Positions 41,959-50,159 of a stretch of 64,000 bases of DNA are shown here, piece after piece. How positions within the stretch are numbered: the first letter of the stretch is position 1; the number at the start of each line of letters is the position of its first letter. A program made the position numbers and the translations under genes. The stretch comes from Prochlorococcus_E sp000760215 (GTDB lineage Bacteria; Cyanobacteriota; Cyanobacteriia; PCC-6307; Cyanobiaceae), in assembly GCF_047303175.1 (NCBI RefSeq), contig NZ_CP138945.1; one strand, 5' to 3'. The notes beneath the pieces are model-generated. The model worked only from the letters and a program-made list of their open reading frames with translations, was not told the origin of the DNA and searched no databases.

Positions 41959-44280
41959 TCAGGTCAGTTCTGTTCGTGCAATATCAAGAACATCTGCCAT
42001 GTTTCGGATTTTATTTATAGTGCTTTTCAGTTGATCAGAGTTTTGTAATTCAATTTTGAGTTCTATGCAAGCTGGCTTCCCAAATGCAGTTTGGACACGT
42101 GCGTCACTTACATTGATTGCATTCTCGGAAAGACGCATCAAAATATCTTTTAGTACACCCACGCGGTCAATAACTTCAATTCTTATTTGAGTGGAAAATT
42201 TATTATGCTGATTAAGTGAATTTTGATTCCATTTCACAGGCAACTGCCTTTCGGTTGGAATAGAACCTAAATTAATACAATTTTGTCGATGTATTGTGAT
42301 TCCATGGTTTCCTAGAGCAACAGTACCAATAATTTCTTCTCCGGGTAGGGGGCTGCAACATCCACCAAAACGATAATCTAATCCTTCTAGACCTAGAATT
42401 GGCGATGTTTTAATAGAAGATTTGCCGACAAGTATGGGATTATTGTTATTAGTTAAATGTTGATCTACATCATTATACTTATCTGAAGAAACAGTATTCA
42501 TATTTTGAAGACGTATCTCTTCACGTAGACGATTGAGAATTTGATGTAATGTAATCGCTCCAAACCCTAGTGCTGCCAATAGATCATCTGTTGACTTTAA
42601 ATTACATCGCTCTGCAACCTTCATCATTGCCTCGCTGTTTAGTAGTGTATCAAAGCCTTTGCGGCCTAAATCTCTTTCTAAAAGATCTTTTCCCCTTTGA
42701 ATAGTTTCATCTCTATGACTGACTTTGTACCACTGTCTTATGCGATTCCTTGCAGTAGGAGTGGCTACAAAATTTAACCAGTCAAGGCTAGGGTGAGCTG
42801 TTTTGCTAGTAATGATCTCTATGAAATCACCATTGCTTAGGGGCGTGGCTAATGGACAAAGCTTGTCGTTAATACGGGTTCCATGGCAGTGATTCCCTAT
42901 TTCTGAGTGTATGCGATATGCAAAGTCAACAGCTGTCGAGCCTTTCCTCAGGCCAACAACATCGCCTTTCGGAGTAAAAACGAAAACCTCCTCATCAAAT
43001 AAATCTTCTTTAATAGATGAAAGATAGTCATTGTAATCAGAACCTCCTTCTTCTTGTTGCCAATCAACCAGCTGTCGAAGCCAACTAAAACGTTCTGTAT
43101 CATTTGCGGCTGGCGAGCCACCCTCTTTGTATTTCCAGTGTGCAGCTATGCCAAATTCAGCAACTTGGTGCATTTCAGGAGTTCGTATTTGCACTTCAAT
43201 TGCTCTATGTCTACCAATAACAGCTGTATGAAGAGACTGGTAGCCATTATCTTTTGGAAGCCCAATGTAATCTTTAAAACGTCCTGGTATTGGGCGAAAT
43301 GTATCATGGACAACTGCTAAAGCTCTGTAACATGTTTCTAAATTCGGAACAATAATCCTTAGTGCTGCAATGTCATAAATTTCGTGGAATTTTTTGTCTT
43401 GTCGCTTCATTTTGCTCCATATGCCAAAGAGATGCTTGGGACGACCTGTAATGTCAAAATTTGTTAGCCCTGATTTTGTGAGACGGCTTCTTAGGTTTTC
43501 CACTGTTCTTGCTAATCTTTTTTCCCGTTCACTTCTTTTTGTATCTACTTCTTGTTGCATTTCCTGATATGCATCTGGTTCAAGCAGTTTGAATGCTAAG
43601 TCTTCTAATTCCCATTTGAAGCGTCCAATCCCAAGTCTATTAGCTAAAGGAGCATAGATTTCTCTTGTTTCCAGTGCAATTCTTTGTTGCTTCTCAGGCT
43701 GGAGTGCATCTATTGTTCGCATATTGTGCAATCTATCTGCCAGCTTTACAAGAACAACACGAATATCCCTAGCCATTGCTAGAAACATTTTTCGTAAGTT
43801 TTCTGCTTGAGCTTCAGTTCTGTTTGGGAAATGAATGCCCCCTAATTTGGTTACTCCTTCAACTAATCCACGAACTTCACTTCCAAAAAGACTTTCTAGC
43901 TGGTCAAGATTAATACTGGTATCTTCTACAACATCATGAAGAAAACCTGCGGCAATGACTTTAGGACTAGCGCCTATCTCCTTTAATAGGTCTGCCACAC
44001 AAACAGGATGAACTATGTATGGATCACCACTTACTCTAAATTGCCCTTTATGTAGTCGAAATGCTAAATCGAAAGCAGATGCTAGTAATGCTTCGGAATC
44101 AATGGGACAGCATTCTCCAATAGGAGATGGCACTTGCTCTACGCAATTTATCAACCATTCTGGGAGTGGGATGCCATAGTCATCTGAATTTTCAATGAGA
44201 TCGACTCTCAATTGAGGTTCATCTGACAGAGCGTCCGACTTGGGCTGTGTTTTATTAGACGCAGAAGTGGCGTTTAACAT
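41959..44280 (-). CDS. Bifunctional (p)ppGpp synthetase/hydrolase (RSH)
   Basis: A 773-residue long RSH protein that makes and degrades (p)ppGpp in the stringent response. The hydrolase HD domain has AAGFLHDVVEDT (about residues 110-121). The synthetase domain has GRPKHLFGIWSKMKRQ and PGRFKDYIGLPKDNGYQSLHTAV, where the RFKD motif marks bifunctional members rather than the RelA-only EFDD. Then come TGS (VFTPKGDVVGLRKGSTAVDFAYRIHSEIG) and a C-terminal ACT domain (RIEVIDRVGVLKDILMRLSENAINVSDARV). It is divergent from the ABC gene over 55 bases. It could be named spoT/relA/rsh; the activity balance is not readable. Confidence 0.95.
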   Translation of the reverse strand: MLNATSASNKTQPKSDALSDEPQLRVDLIENSDDYGIPLPEWLINCVEQVPSPIGECCPIDSEALLASAFDLAFRLHKGQFRVSGDPYIVHPVCVADLLKEIGASPKVIAAGFLHDVVEDTSINLDQLESLFGSEVRGLVEGVTKLGGIHFPNRTEAQAENLRKMFLAMARDIRVVLVKLADRLHNMRTIDALQPEKQQRIALETREIYAPLANRLGIGRFKWELEDLAFKLLEPDAYQEMQQEVDTKRSEREKRLARTVENLRSRLTKSGLTNFDITGRPKHLFGIWSKMKRQDKKFHEIYDIAALRIIVPNLETCYRALAVVHDTFRPIPGRFKDYIGLPKDNGYQSLHTAVIGRHRAIEVQIRTPEMHQVAEFGIAAHWKYKEGGSPAANDTERFSWLRQLVDWQQEEGGSDYNDYLSSIKEDLFDEEVFVFTPKGDVVGLRKGSTAVDFAYRIHSEIGNHCHGTRINDKLCPLATPLSNGDFIEIITSKTAHPSLDWLNFVATPTARNRIRQWYKVSHRDETIQRGKDLLERDLGRKGFDTLLNSEAMMKVAERCNLKSTDDLLAALGFGAITLHQILNRLREEIRLQNMNTVSSDKYNDVDQHLTNNNNPILVGKSSIKTSPILGLEGLDYRFGGCCSPLPGEEIIGTVALGNHGITIHRQNCINLGSIPTERQLPVKWNQNSLNQHNKFSTQIRIEVIDRVGVLKDILMRLSENAINVSDARVQTAFGKPACIELKIELQNSDQLKSTINKIRNMADVLDIARTELT

Positions 44281-44335
44281 ACGACCAATTGCGTTAATTC
44301 ATTTTATTCAGGCTTCAGCAGCCTTGCTAAAACTT

Positions 44336-45949
44336 ATGCATTGTTCTCACAAGAATATCTTAAATATTAAAGATTTGAGTGTTTCATACCCGAATAGTAA
44401 AAAGTGGGTGTTGGATGAATTGAATTTAAAGCTTGAGAGGGGGGAACGCCTTGCCTTGCTGGGTAGTTCGGGATCTGGTAAAAGCACTGTTGCTAAGGTT
44501 TTATTACAAATAATCCCACCTGGCAGCCTCTACAGAGGAGAGGTTCTTCTGAATGGTCAGGATTTAATGAGATTACCTAACAATGACTTAGAGAGAGTGC
44601 GAGGTGAAATGATTGGGTTAGTTTTTCAGGATCCTGGTTCAAGACTTAATCCATTAATGACTATTGGGGAGCATCTTTTGGACACATTGCGATCACATGA
44701 GCCAAACAAAAGTCCTTCTTGGATGAGATTTAGAGCAGAAGAGTTACTGGATAAGGTAGGGATTAACCCAAGACGTTTTGATTCTTATCCGCATGAATTT
44801 AGTGGTGGAATGAGACAGCGTTTGGCGATTGCCTTGGCCATTGCCTTGAATCCACCTTTGATTATTGCTGATGAACCTACATCCAGTCTTGATGTTGCTA
44901 TTGCTAATCAGATTATGGATGAATTAAGTGTTCTTTGTGATGAGCTTGGCAGCTCTCTTTTGTTAATAAGTCATGATCTTGCTCTTGCTTCCAGATGGTG
45001 TTCAAAAATGGCAATACTTGAGCAGGGAAAGATAGTGGAAGAAAGCACTAATCAAGCTTTGATAGCTTCTCCAAAATCCCTTTTAGCTAAGAGGTTAGTA
45101 ACCGCAGCTATAGCTCGTGAGAAATTGATTTGTATAGCAAAACCAAATGACAAAAAAGTAATTTTAGAAGTTGATAGATTGCGTTGCTGGCATGCGTTGA
45201 GAGGCTTGCCTTGGCAGACAAATTGGATTAAAGCACTTGATGAAGTGAGCTTCTCATTGAGAGTTGGAGAAACTCTAGGAGTAGTAGGAGTATCTGGCTG
45301 TGGAAAAAGTACTTTATGTCGAGCCCTTCTGGGTTTAATACCAATTCGAGGAGGGGTGGTGAAAGTATCAGGAAGGAATCTTGCTAAAACAAAGGGGAAT
45401 GCGCTAAGACTACCGAGACAGTCCTTGCAAATGGTTTTTCAAGATCCGTTTGCCTCTTTGAATCCTACAATGACTGTACTAGAGGCCATTTCGGACCCCT
45501 TTTTGATACATGACTTAGCGACAAAGTCTACTGCTAAAGAAAAATCTAGGTTTCTTTTAGAGCAAGTCGGATTAATACCTGTAGAAGATTTTCAGAACCG
45601 TTTCCCTCATCAGCTTTCAGGAGGTCAACAACAAAGAGTAGCTATTGCCCGAGCTTTAGCTTTAAACCCAGAAATTCTTATTTGTGATGAAAGTGTAAGT
45701 ATGTTGGATGTTGAGATCCAGACGGAAATATTAGATTTGCTTCGCTCTTTACAAAAGAATCTTGGATTAGCAATTATTTTTATTACTCACGATTTGTCTG
45801 TTGCTAGTGCATTTTGTCATAGGATAATTGTATTGGATCAAGGAAGGATTATTGAAGAAGGACTTGCTGATGAACTAATGCGTAACCCTAAATCTCCCTT
45901 GACAATCAAACTTGTTAACTCTTCTCCACGAATTACTTCCTTGATGTAA
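44336..45949 (+). CDS. Double-ATPase ABC transporter protein (oligopeptide/nickel type)
   Basis: A 537-residue protein with two fused ATP-binding domains, like GsiA/YejF/DppDF fusions. Domain 1 has LLGSSGSGKSTVAKVL, EFSGGMRQRLAIA and IIADEPTSSLD. Domain 2 (from about residue 280) has GVSGCGKSTLCRAL, QLSGGQQQRVAIA and ICDESVSMLD, where the usual DEP is DES. I start at the ATG at 44336, because the frame's earlier start (44240) would overlap rsh and is not family-like. No permease or binding-protein gene adjoins, so the substrate cannot be inferred from context. Its stop is 9 bases from the convergent rluD. Confidence 0.88.
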   Translation: MHCSHKNILNIKDLSVSYPNSKKWVLDELNLKLERGERLALLGSSGSGKSTVAKVLLQIIPPGSLYRGEVLLNGQDLMRLPNNDLERVRGEMIGLVFQDPGSRLNPLMTIGEHLLDTLRSHEPNKSPSWMRFRAEELLDKVGINPRRFDSYPHEFSGGMRQRLAIALAIALNPPLIIADEPTSSLDVAIANQIMDELSVLCDELGSSLLLISHDLALASRWCSKMAILEQGKIVEESTNQALIASPKSLLAKRLVTAAIAREKLICIAKPNDKKVILEVDRLRCWHALRGLPWQTNWIKALDEVSFSLRVGETLGVVGVSGCGKSTLCRALLGLIPIRGGVVKVSGRNLAKTKGNALRLPRQSLQMVFQDPFASLNPTMTVLEAISDPFLIHDLATKSTAKEKSRFLLEQVGLIPVEDFQNRFPHQLSGGQQQRVAIARALALNPEILICDESVSMLDVEIQTEILDLLRSLQKNLGLAIIFITHDLSVASAFCHRIIVLDQGRIIEEGLADELMRNPKSPLTIKLVNSSPRITSLM

Positions 45950-45958
45950 GTGATCTAT

Positions 45959-46915
45959 TCATTTACGTAATATTCCAAGTGTCTTTAAAAATACATCTGG
46001 TAATGGTGCTTTAAACAACATATCTTCATGTGATATTGGATGCTTTAAACCAAGATGAATTGCATGCAAGAGTTGAGTTGGAATTTTTGTAGGCAATTTT
46101 TTGCAACGGCTATATGTAGAATCCCCAAGAATGGGATGTCCTATATAAGCTGAATGCACACGAATTTGATGTGTACGCCCTGTGTCTAATTTAAAGCTTA
46201 CAAGTGAATAGTCGCCGAGCCTTTCCTTTAGTTTCCAGTGAGTACAGGCGTACCTACCTGATTCATCATTGACTACTGCGTATTTTTTTCTATCAGTTGG
46301 ATGACGGCCTATAGCTCCTACTATTTGTCCTGCATCGCCATCAGGAACTCCATGCACTAAAGCTAGGTATTCTCTGGAGGCGATTCGCTTTTGAATCTGT
46401 AGCTGTAGCCTTACTAAGGCTTCTTGAGTCTTTGCAACAACGATACAACCCGTAGTGTCTTTATCTAGTCGATGTACTATTCCAGGACGTAGCTTACCGT
46501 TAATACCAGGAAGGTCAGTGCAGTGATGCAATAAGCCGTTGACCAATGTTCCGCTTTTATTGCCTGGAGCAGGGTGTACTGTTAGGCCAGCAGGTTTGTT
46601 AATGATAATCAAGTGTGTATCTTCAAAAAGAATGTCTAAGGACATTTTTTCTGGTTGGAGATATGGTAGTGGTTCTGGTGGAATAACCCATAGTTGAATT
46701 TCATCCCCTGTCCTAAGAGGTGTTTTAGCTTTCCCTGCGATTCCATTAACTAGCACCAACCCATTCTCAATAAATTTTTGAATACTGGATCTACTTTGCT
46801 CTGGTCTCTGACTAACTAGCCACCTATCTAGACGCATTGGTAATGGTTTGAGGTAACGAAGTATCACTAGTTTGCCTTCTCCTTCCCCAAATGATTCTGT
46901 TTGATTGTCAAACAT
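45959..46915 (-). CDS. rluD: Ribosomal large subunit pseudouridine synthase, RluD type
   Basis: A 318-residue enzyme with an N-terminal S4 RNA-binding domain (MRLDRWLVSQRPEQSRSSIQKFIENGLVLVNG, about residues 27-58) and a pseudouridine synthase domain. The catalytic Asp is in GIVHRLDKDTTGCIVVAKTQ (about 144-163), and TGRTHQIRVHSAYIGHPILGDSTY (about 242-265) is diagnostic. It modifies 23S rRNA uridines around helix 69 if it is a true RluD; RluC-like specificity cannot be ruled out. Its ATG overlaps the rbgA stop by one base. Confidence 0.9.
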   Translation of the reverse strand: MFDNQTESFGEGEGKLVILRYLKPLPMRLDRWLVSQRPEQSRSSIQKFIENGLVLVNGIAGKAKTPLRTGDEIQLWVIPPEPLPYLQPEKMSLDILFEDTHLIIINKPAGLTVHPAPGNKSGTLVNGLLHHCTDLPGINGKLRPGIVHRLDKDTTGCIVVAKTQEALVRLQLQIQKRIASREYLALVHGVPDGDAGQIVGAIGRHPTDRKKYAVVNDESGRYACTHWKLKERLGDYSLVSFKLDTGRTHQIRVHSAYIGHPILGDSTYSRCKKLPTKIPTQLLHAIHLGLKHPISHEDMLFKAPLPDVFLKTLGILRK

Positions 46916-47778
46916 TATGGAAGCTCAAGAGAGATTGGCCCAATCAAGCTTTTTCGAAAATCATCTAATAGCTTTAGAGCCATGCGACTGATGTCACCTG
47001 AAGTATGTTTTTGAGCTGCATTCCTCAACCATAGATATCCATCTTTGGGGTCTGTTTCGAAATCAATTCCATAACGGGTTTGAAGAATCTCAATTGGTTT
47101 TTCTGCAAAATTTATTTTTTGTAATTCATTAAGTAATCCTAGAAATCGTATTGCTACAACTTCAACATCATATGCAGCATGACCAATGTCATCGCATAGA
47201 GCAAGTTTCAAGGCCGCCTCTTGATCTTCTAATTGGGTTGGTAATACACCAGGTGCGTCTAGTAAATCTAACTGTTGGTCTATTCGAACCCATCTTAGAG
47301 ATCTCGTAACTCCGGCACGTCTTGAACTTTGTACAACCTTCTTGTTTAATAATCTATTTATTAGAGCTGACTTTCCTACATTGGGAAAACCTAGTGTTAG
47401 TGCTCGAACAGCTCTTTGGCGCATACCCCTAGATGTACGACGATTGTTCAACTCTTCACCTAGACGTATAGCTGATTCTCTGATCTTCCTTACCCCTGTT
47501 CCATCTTTGGCATTGCACCATAATACAGATTGACCTTGTTTTTTGAACCATTGATCCCAAAGTTCGAAGGCTTTCTTGGGGATCATATCTAAGCGATTAA
47601 TAACAAGTAAGTGTTTTTTGTGTGTAATCCATTTTTCAAGACATGGATGCGAAGTAGCCAGAGGGATGCGAGCATCTCTAACCTCTATAACAAGATCTAC
47701 TTTCTCAAGATTGACATTAAGTTGCTTTTCAGCTTTCGCTATGTGGCCTGGATACCACTGGATAATTTGATTGCTCAC
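46915..47778 (-). CDS. rbgA: Ribosome biogenesis GTPase RbgA/YlqF
   Basis: A 287-residue circularly permuted GTPase that assists late 50S assembly. The order is characteristic: WYPGHIAKAEKQL at the N-terminus, G4 VINRLDMIPKKA (about residues 59-70), then G1 GFPNVGKSALINRLLNKKV (about 129-147), the switch RAGVTRSLRWVRI, and G3 LLDAPGVLPTQLED. The C-terminal helical part is near residues 190-280. It is followed on the same strand by rluD, a second ribosome-related gene, with a one-base overlap, so the two are probably translated together. Confidence 0.92.
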   Translation of the reverse strand: MSNQIIQWYPGHIAKAEKQLNVNLEKVDLVIEVRDARIPLATSHPCLEKWITHKKHLLVINRLDMIPKKAFELWDQWFKKQGQSVLWCNAKDGTGVRKIRESAIRLGEELNNRRTSRGMRQRAVRALTLGFPNVGKSALINRLLNKKVVQSSRRAGVTRSLRWVRIDQQLDLLDAPGVLPTQLEDQEAALKLALCDDIGHAAYDVEVVAIRFLGLLNELQKINFAEKPIEILQTRYGIDFETDPKDGYLWLRNAAQKHTSGDISRMALKLLDDFRKSLIGPISLELP

Positions 47779-48007
47779 GGCAGAATGAATACTGAACTAA
47801 AGAGCAGTGATGAGGGATGCAGTGATTTGAATCTCTTCACTTAGAGTAATACTTACCTTGCCTTTGAAGATGACATAAGGTTTTTTTTGATATTTATCAA
47901 TGAGAAGAACCTTAGATTGGGACTCTTAAAATATTGACAACTGAGCTTTTAGTTAACATTAATTTAATCCAACGCATTTATTTAGTTAGAAATTTAGTGG
48001 TTTTGCA
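47779..48007. other. Non-coding start of the rbgA-pgk divergent region
   Basis: The 341 bases between rbgA and pgk hold no long gene. The first 229 bases are AT-rich with a T8 tract near 47881 and a promoter-like pair at 47934-47963. The last part holds a 44-codon ORF. No tRNA-like fold or strong hairpin is visible. Confidence 0.5.
47934..47963 (+). promoter_or_regulatory. Candidate promoter upstream of pgk
   Basis: TTGACA (47934-47939) and ATTAAT (47958-47963) are 18 bases apart, oriented toward pgk and the small ORF at 48008. The -35 box is perfect, the -10 box is poor (TAACAT at 47954 is an alternative with shorter spacing). The call rests on pattern only. Confidence 0.35.
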
Positions 48008-48142
48008 ATGGCTTTGAGGATTTATGGCTGTGGTCAGATAATTGCTCTGGCTGATAGAAAATCTGTTTGTACTGTTCTCGAGTTAGTCTCATCGGGTTTT
48101 AATATTTCAAAGGTAATCCATGGCAAAGCGTTCTCTTTCTAG
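48008..48142 (+). CDS. Possible 44-residue leader ORF overlapping the pgk start
   Basis: An ATG at 48008 opens 44 codons (MALRIYGCGQIIALADRKSV and on) that end at a TAG at 48140-48142, 23 bases inside pgk in another frame. It contains two cysteines and alternating hydrophobic residues. I do not recognise it, and it has no clear ribosome-binding site. It could be a small protein, a translated leader that couples to pgk, or chance. Its last codons share bases with the pgk Shine-Dalgarno (AAAGG at 48109-48113). Confidence 0.3.
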   Translation: MALRIYGCGQIIALADRKSVCTVLELVSSGFNISKVIHGKAFSF

Positions 48143-49328
48143 TCTCGGCGTAGAGGACCTAAGTGGCAAAAGAGTTTTGGTTAGAGTTGATTTTAATGTT
48201 CCCTTAAATGATGAAGGGGGCATAACCGATGACACTAGAATTCGTGCTGCTCTCCCAACTATTGAACATTTGATAGAGAAGGAAGCAAAAGTTATCCTTG
48301 CGGCTCATTTTGGAAGGCCTAAAGGACAGGTGAATGATTCCATGCGTTTAAATCCTGTAGCTAGTCGATTGGGTCAGCTATTAGGTAAAAATGTTAATAA
48401 AACCGATAGTTGTATTGGGCCTGATGCAAAAGCAAAAATCGATGTAATGAATGATGGTGATGTTATTTTGCTTGAAAATGTTCGTTTTTTTGCTGAGGAA
48501 GAAAAGAACGATGCCAATTTTGCAAAAACATTAGCTTCTTTAGCTGAAGTGTATGTGAATGATGCATTTGGAGCAGCTCATAGAGCACATGCATCTACTC
48601 AGGGTGTTACCAAGTACTTAGCTCCAAGTGTTGCTGGTTACTTAATGGAAAAAGAACTTAAATATTTGCAAGGTGCAATTGATTCTCCTCAGCGACCTCT
48701 GGCGGCAATTGTGGGTGGTTCTAAAGTAAGCAGTAAGATTGGCGTTTTAGAGTCATTGATTGATAAGTGTGACAAGGTTTTAATTGGTGGAGGTATGATT
48801 TTTACCTTTTATAAAGCAAGAGGTTTAACAGTAGGCAAAAGCTTAGTTGAAGATGACAAGCTTGAGCTTGCTAAGTCTCTGGAAGAAAAAGCAAAAGCAA
48901 AAGGAGTTGAGTTGTTATTGCCTAGTGACGTTATTCTTGCAGATGATTTTTCACCTGATGCAAATAGTCAGTTAGCCTCGATTGATTCAATCCCAGAAGG
49001 ATGGATGGGTTTAGATATAGGTCCTGAATCAGTAAAATTATTCCAGGATTCTTTAGCTGATTGTAAGACTGTTATTTGGAATGGTCCTATGGGAGTATTT
49101 GAGTTTGATAAATTTGCAAATGGTACGAACGCTATTTCAACAACATTGGCTGATTTAAGTCTAAAAGGTTGTTGCACTATTATTGGAGGAGGTGATTCAG
49201 TAGCTGCAGTTGAAAAGGCTGGATTGGCCTCCAAAATGTCTCATATTTCAACGGGTGGAGGTGCAAGTTTGGAGTTACTTGAAGGGAAAATCCTTCCAGG
49301 TGTTGCTGCTTTAGATGATCAGAATTGA
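48120..49328 (+). CDS. pgk: Phosphoglycerate kinase
   Basis: A 402-residue Calvin-cycle and glycolytic enzyme that exchanges phosphate between 1,3-bisphosphoglycerate and ADP. KRVLVRVDFNVPLNDEGGITDDTRI (about residues 18-42), AAHFGRPKG (about 61-69), DAFGAAHRAHAST, IVGGSKVSSKIGVLESL and the ATP-site GGGDSVAAVEKAGL with STGGGASLELLEGK near the end are diagnostic. AAAGG (48109-48113) lies 6 bases before the ATG, a better ribosome site than most here. It is convergent with the secreted hypothetical gene, 16 bases apart. Confidence 0.98.
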   Translation: MAKRSLSSLGVEDLSGKRVLVRVDFNVPLNDEGGITDDTRIRAALPTIEHLIEKEAKVILAAHFGRPKGQVNDSMRLNPVASRLGQLLGKNVNKTDSCIGPDAKAKIDVMNDGDVILLENVRFFAEEEKNDANFAKTLASLAEVYVNDAFGAAHRAHASTQGVTKYLAPSVAGYLMEKELKYLQGAIDSPQRPLAAIVGGSKVSSKIGVLESLIDKCDKVLIGGGMIFTFYKARGLTVGKSLVEDDKLELAKSLEEKAKAKGVELLLPSDVILADDFSPDANSQLASIDSIPEGWMGLDIGPESVKLFQDSLADCKTVIWNGPMGVFEFDKFANGTNAISTTLADLSLKGCCTIIGGGDSVAAVEKAGLASKMSHISTGGGASLELLEGKILPGVAALDDQN

Positions 49329-49344
49329 TTGCAGATACGATCTT

Positions 49345-50103
49345 CTAGGGATAAATAATTTGTGGCAATAATTCTTTAGGATCTGATACTACTCTTACCA
49401 TTTTAGTTATGGATATTAGTCCTTCAGGGTGAGCTAATAAAGCCCCCCATCTTTGTTCGCCAGCTTTGATAGGGGCTCTAGTTGATTTGAATATCCCTCC
49501 TGAACCCATTGGGATTAGTTCTATAGCTTGATTATTATTCTTTGCTTTACTTTTCTGGGTTAAAGAGATTATACCTCCTGCAATTATTGAGCTTCCTAAA
49601 GGCTTCTCAAGTATTATGTCTATATCATATTTACTACCAGTTAGAACTGCATCTGGAATATTGATATTTACATTTAACAAGTTTTTCCCAGTTTTCAAAA
49701 TTGAATAATCACTTAGAATTTTTTTGCTTACTATCTTTCCACTATCCTCAATAACTACAATCTCTTTTTGTGACATTAAGCTATATTTATGATCACCTTT
49801 TTCTTTGTCCCCACTCACTATGATTTTAATAAAATTTTGATTACTTCCTTTCTTTTTAATAGGCTTGATTTCCCACTTAGCATTTGGAAAATTCTTAATA
49901 AACTGATCATACTCTTCAACAATATCCTTAGCTATTTCTTCCGAAAGGAAAGTAAATAATTCTCTTTTTTTATTAGTATTTAGAGAATTTTGTAGCCTCT
50001 CGCTAAGGATTTCAATCTCTGCAGCTTGCAACAAACCGCAAGGAACAAAAGTTAATAGGATAAACAACCCTAAAGAAAAAATAGATTTCAAAGTTTTTTG
50101 CAT
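49345..50103 (-). CDS. Secreted protein of unknown function
   Basis: A 252-residue protein with a classic signal peptide (KTLKSIFSLGLFILLTFVPCGLLQAAEIE, cleavage probably after QAA near residue 28). The mature part is soluble, Lys- and Ile-rich, and appears mostly beta-strand (for example LLNVNINIPDAVLTGSKYDIDIILEKPLG, about 137-165). No catalytic motif, lipobox or repeat is visible. The run VPCGLL is not a clear lipoprotein signal because the AxA site follows. It is divergent from murG and convergent with pgk. I do not recognise the family and give no function. Confidence 0.7.
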   Translation of the reverse strand: MQKTLKSIFSLGLFILLTFVPCGLLQAAEIEILSERLQNSLNTNKKRELFTFLSEEIAKDIVEEYDQFIKNFPNAKWEIKPIKKKGSNQNFIKIIVSGDKEKGDHKYSLMSQKEIVVIEDSGKIVSKKILSDYSILKTGKNLLNVNINIPDAVLTGSKYDIDIILEKPLGSSIIAGGIISLTQKSKAKNNNQAIELIPMGSGGIFKSTRAPIKAGEQRWGALLAHPEGLISITKMVRVVSDPKELLPQIIYP

Positions 50104-50159
50104 TTCAGACTTGCTTGAGTTACTTATAACTTAATTGTAAGTACGGCTAGGGATCCTTC

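Noticed and set aside
44240..44335. N-terminal extension of the ABC protein from 44240
   Set aside because: It overlaps the start of the divergent rsh gene and adds 32 residues with no ABC-family match. The ATG at 44336 fits the domain start.
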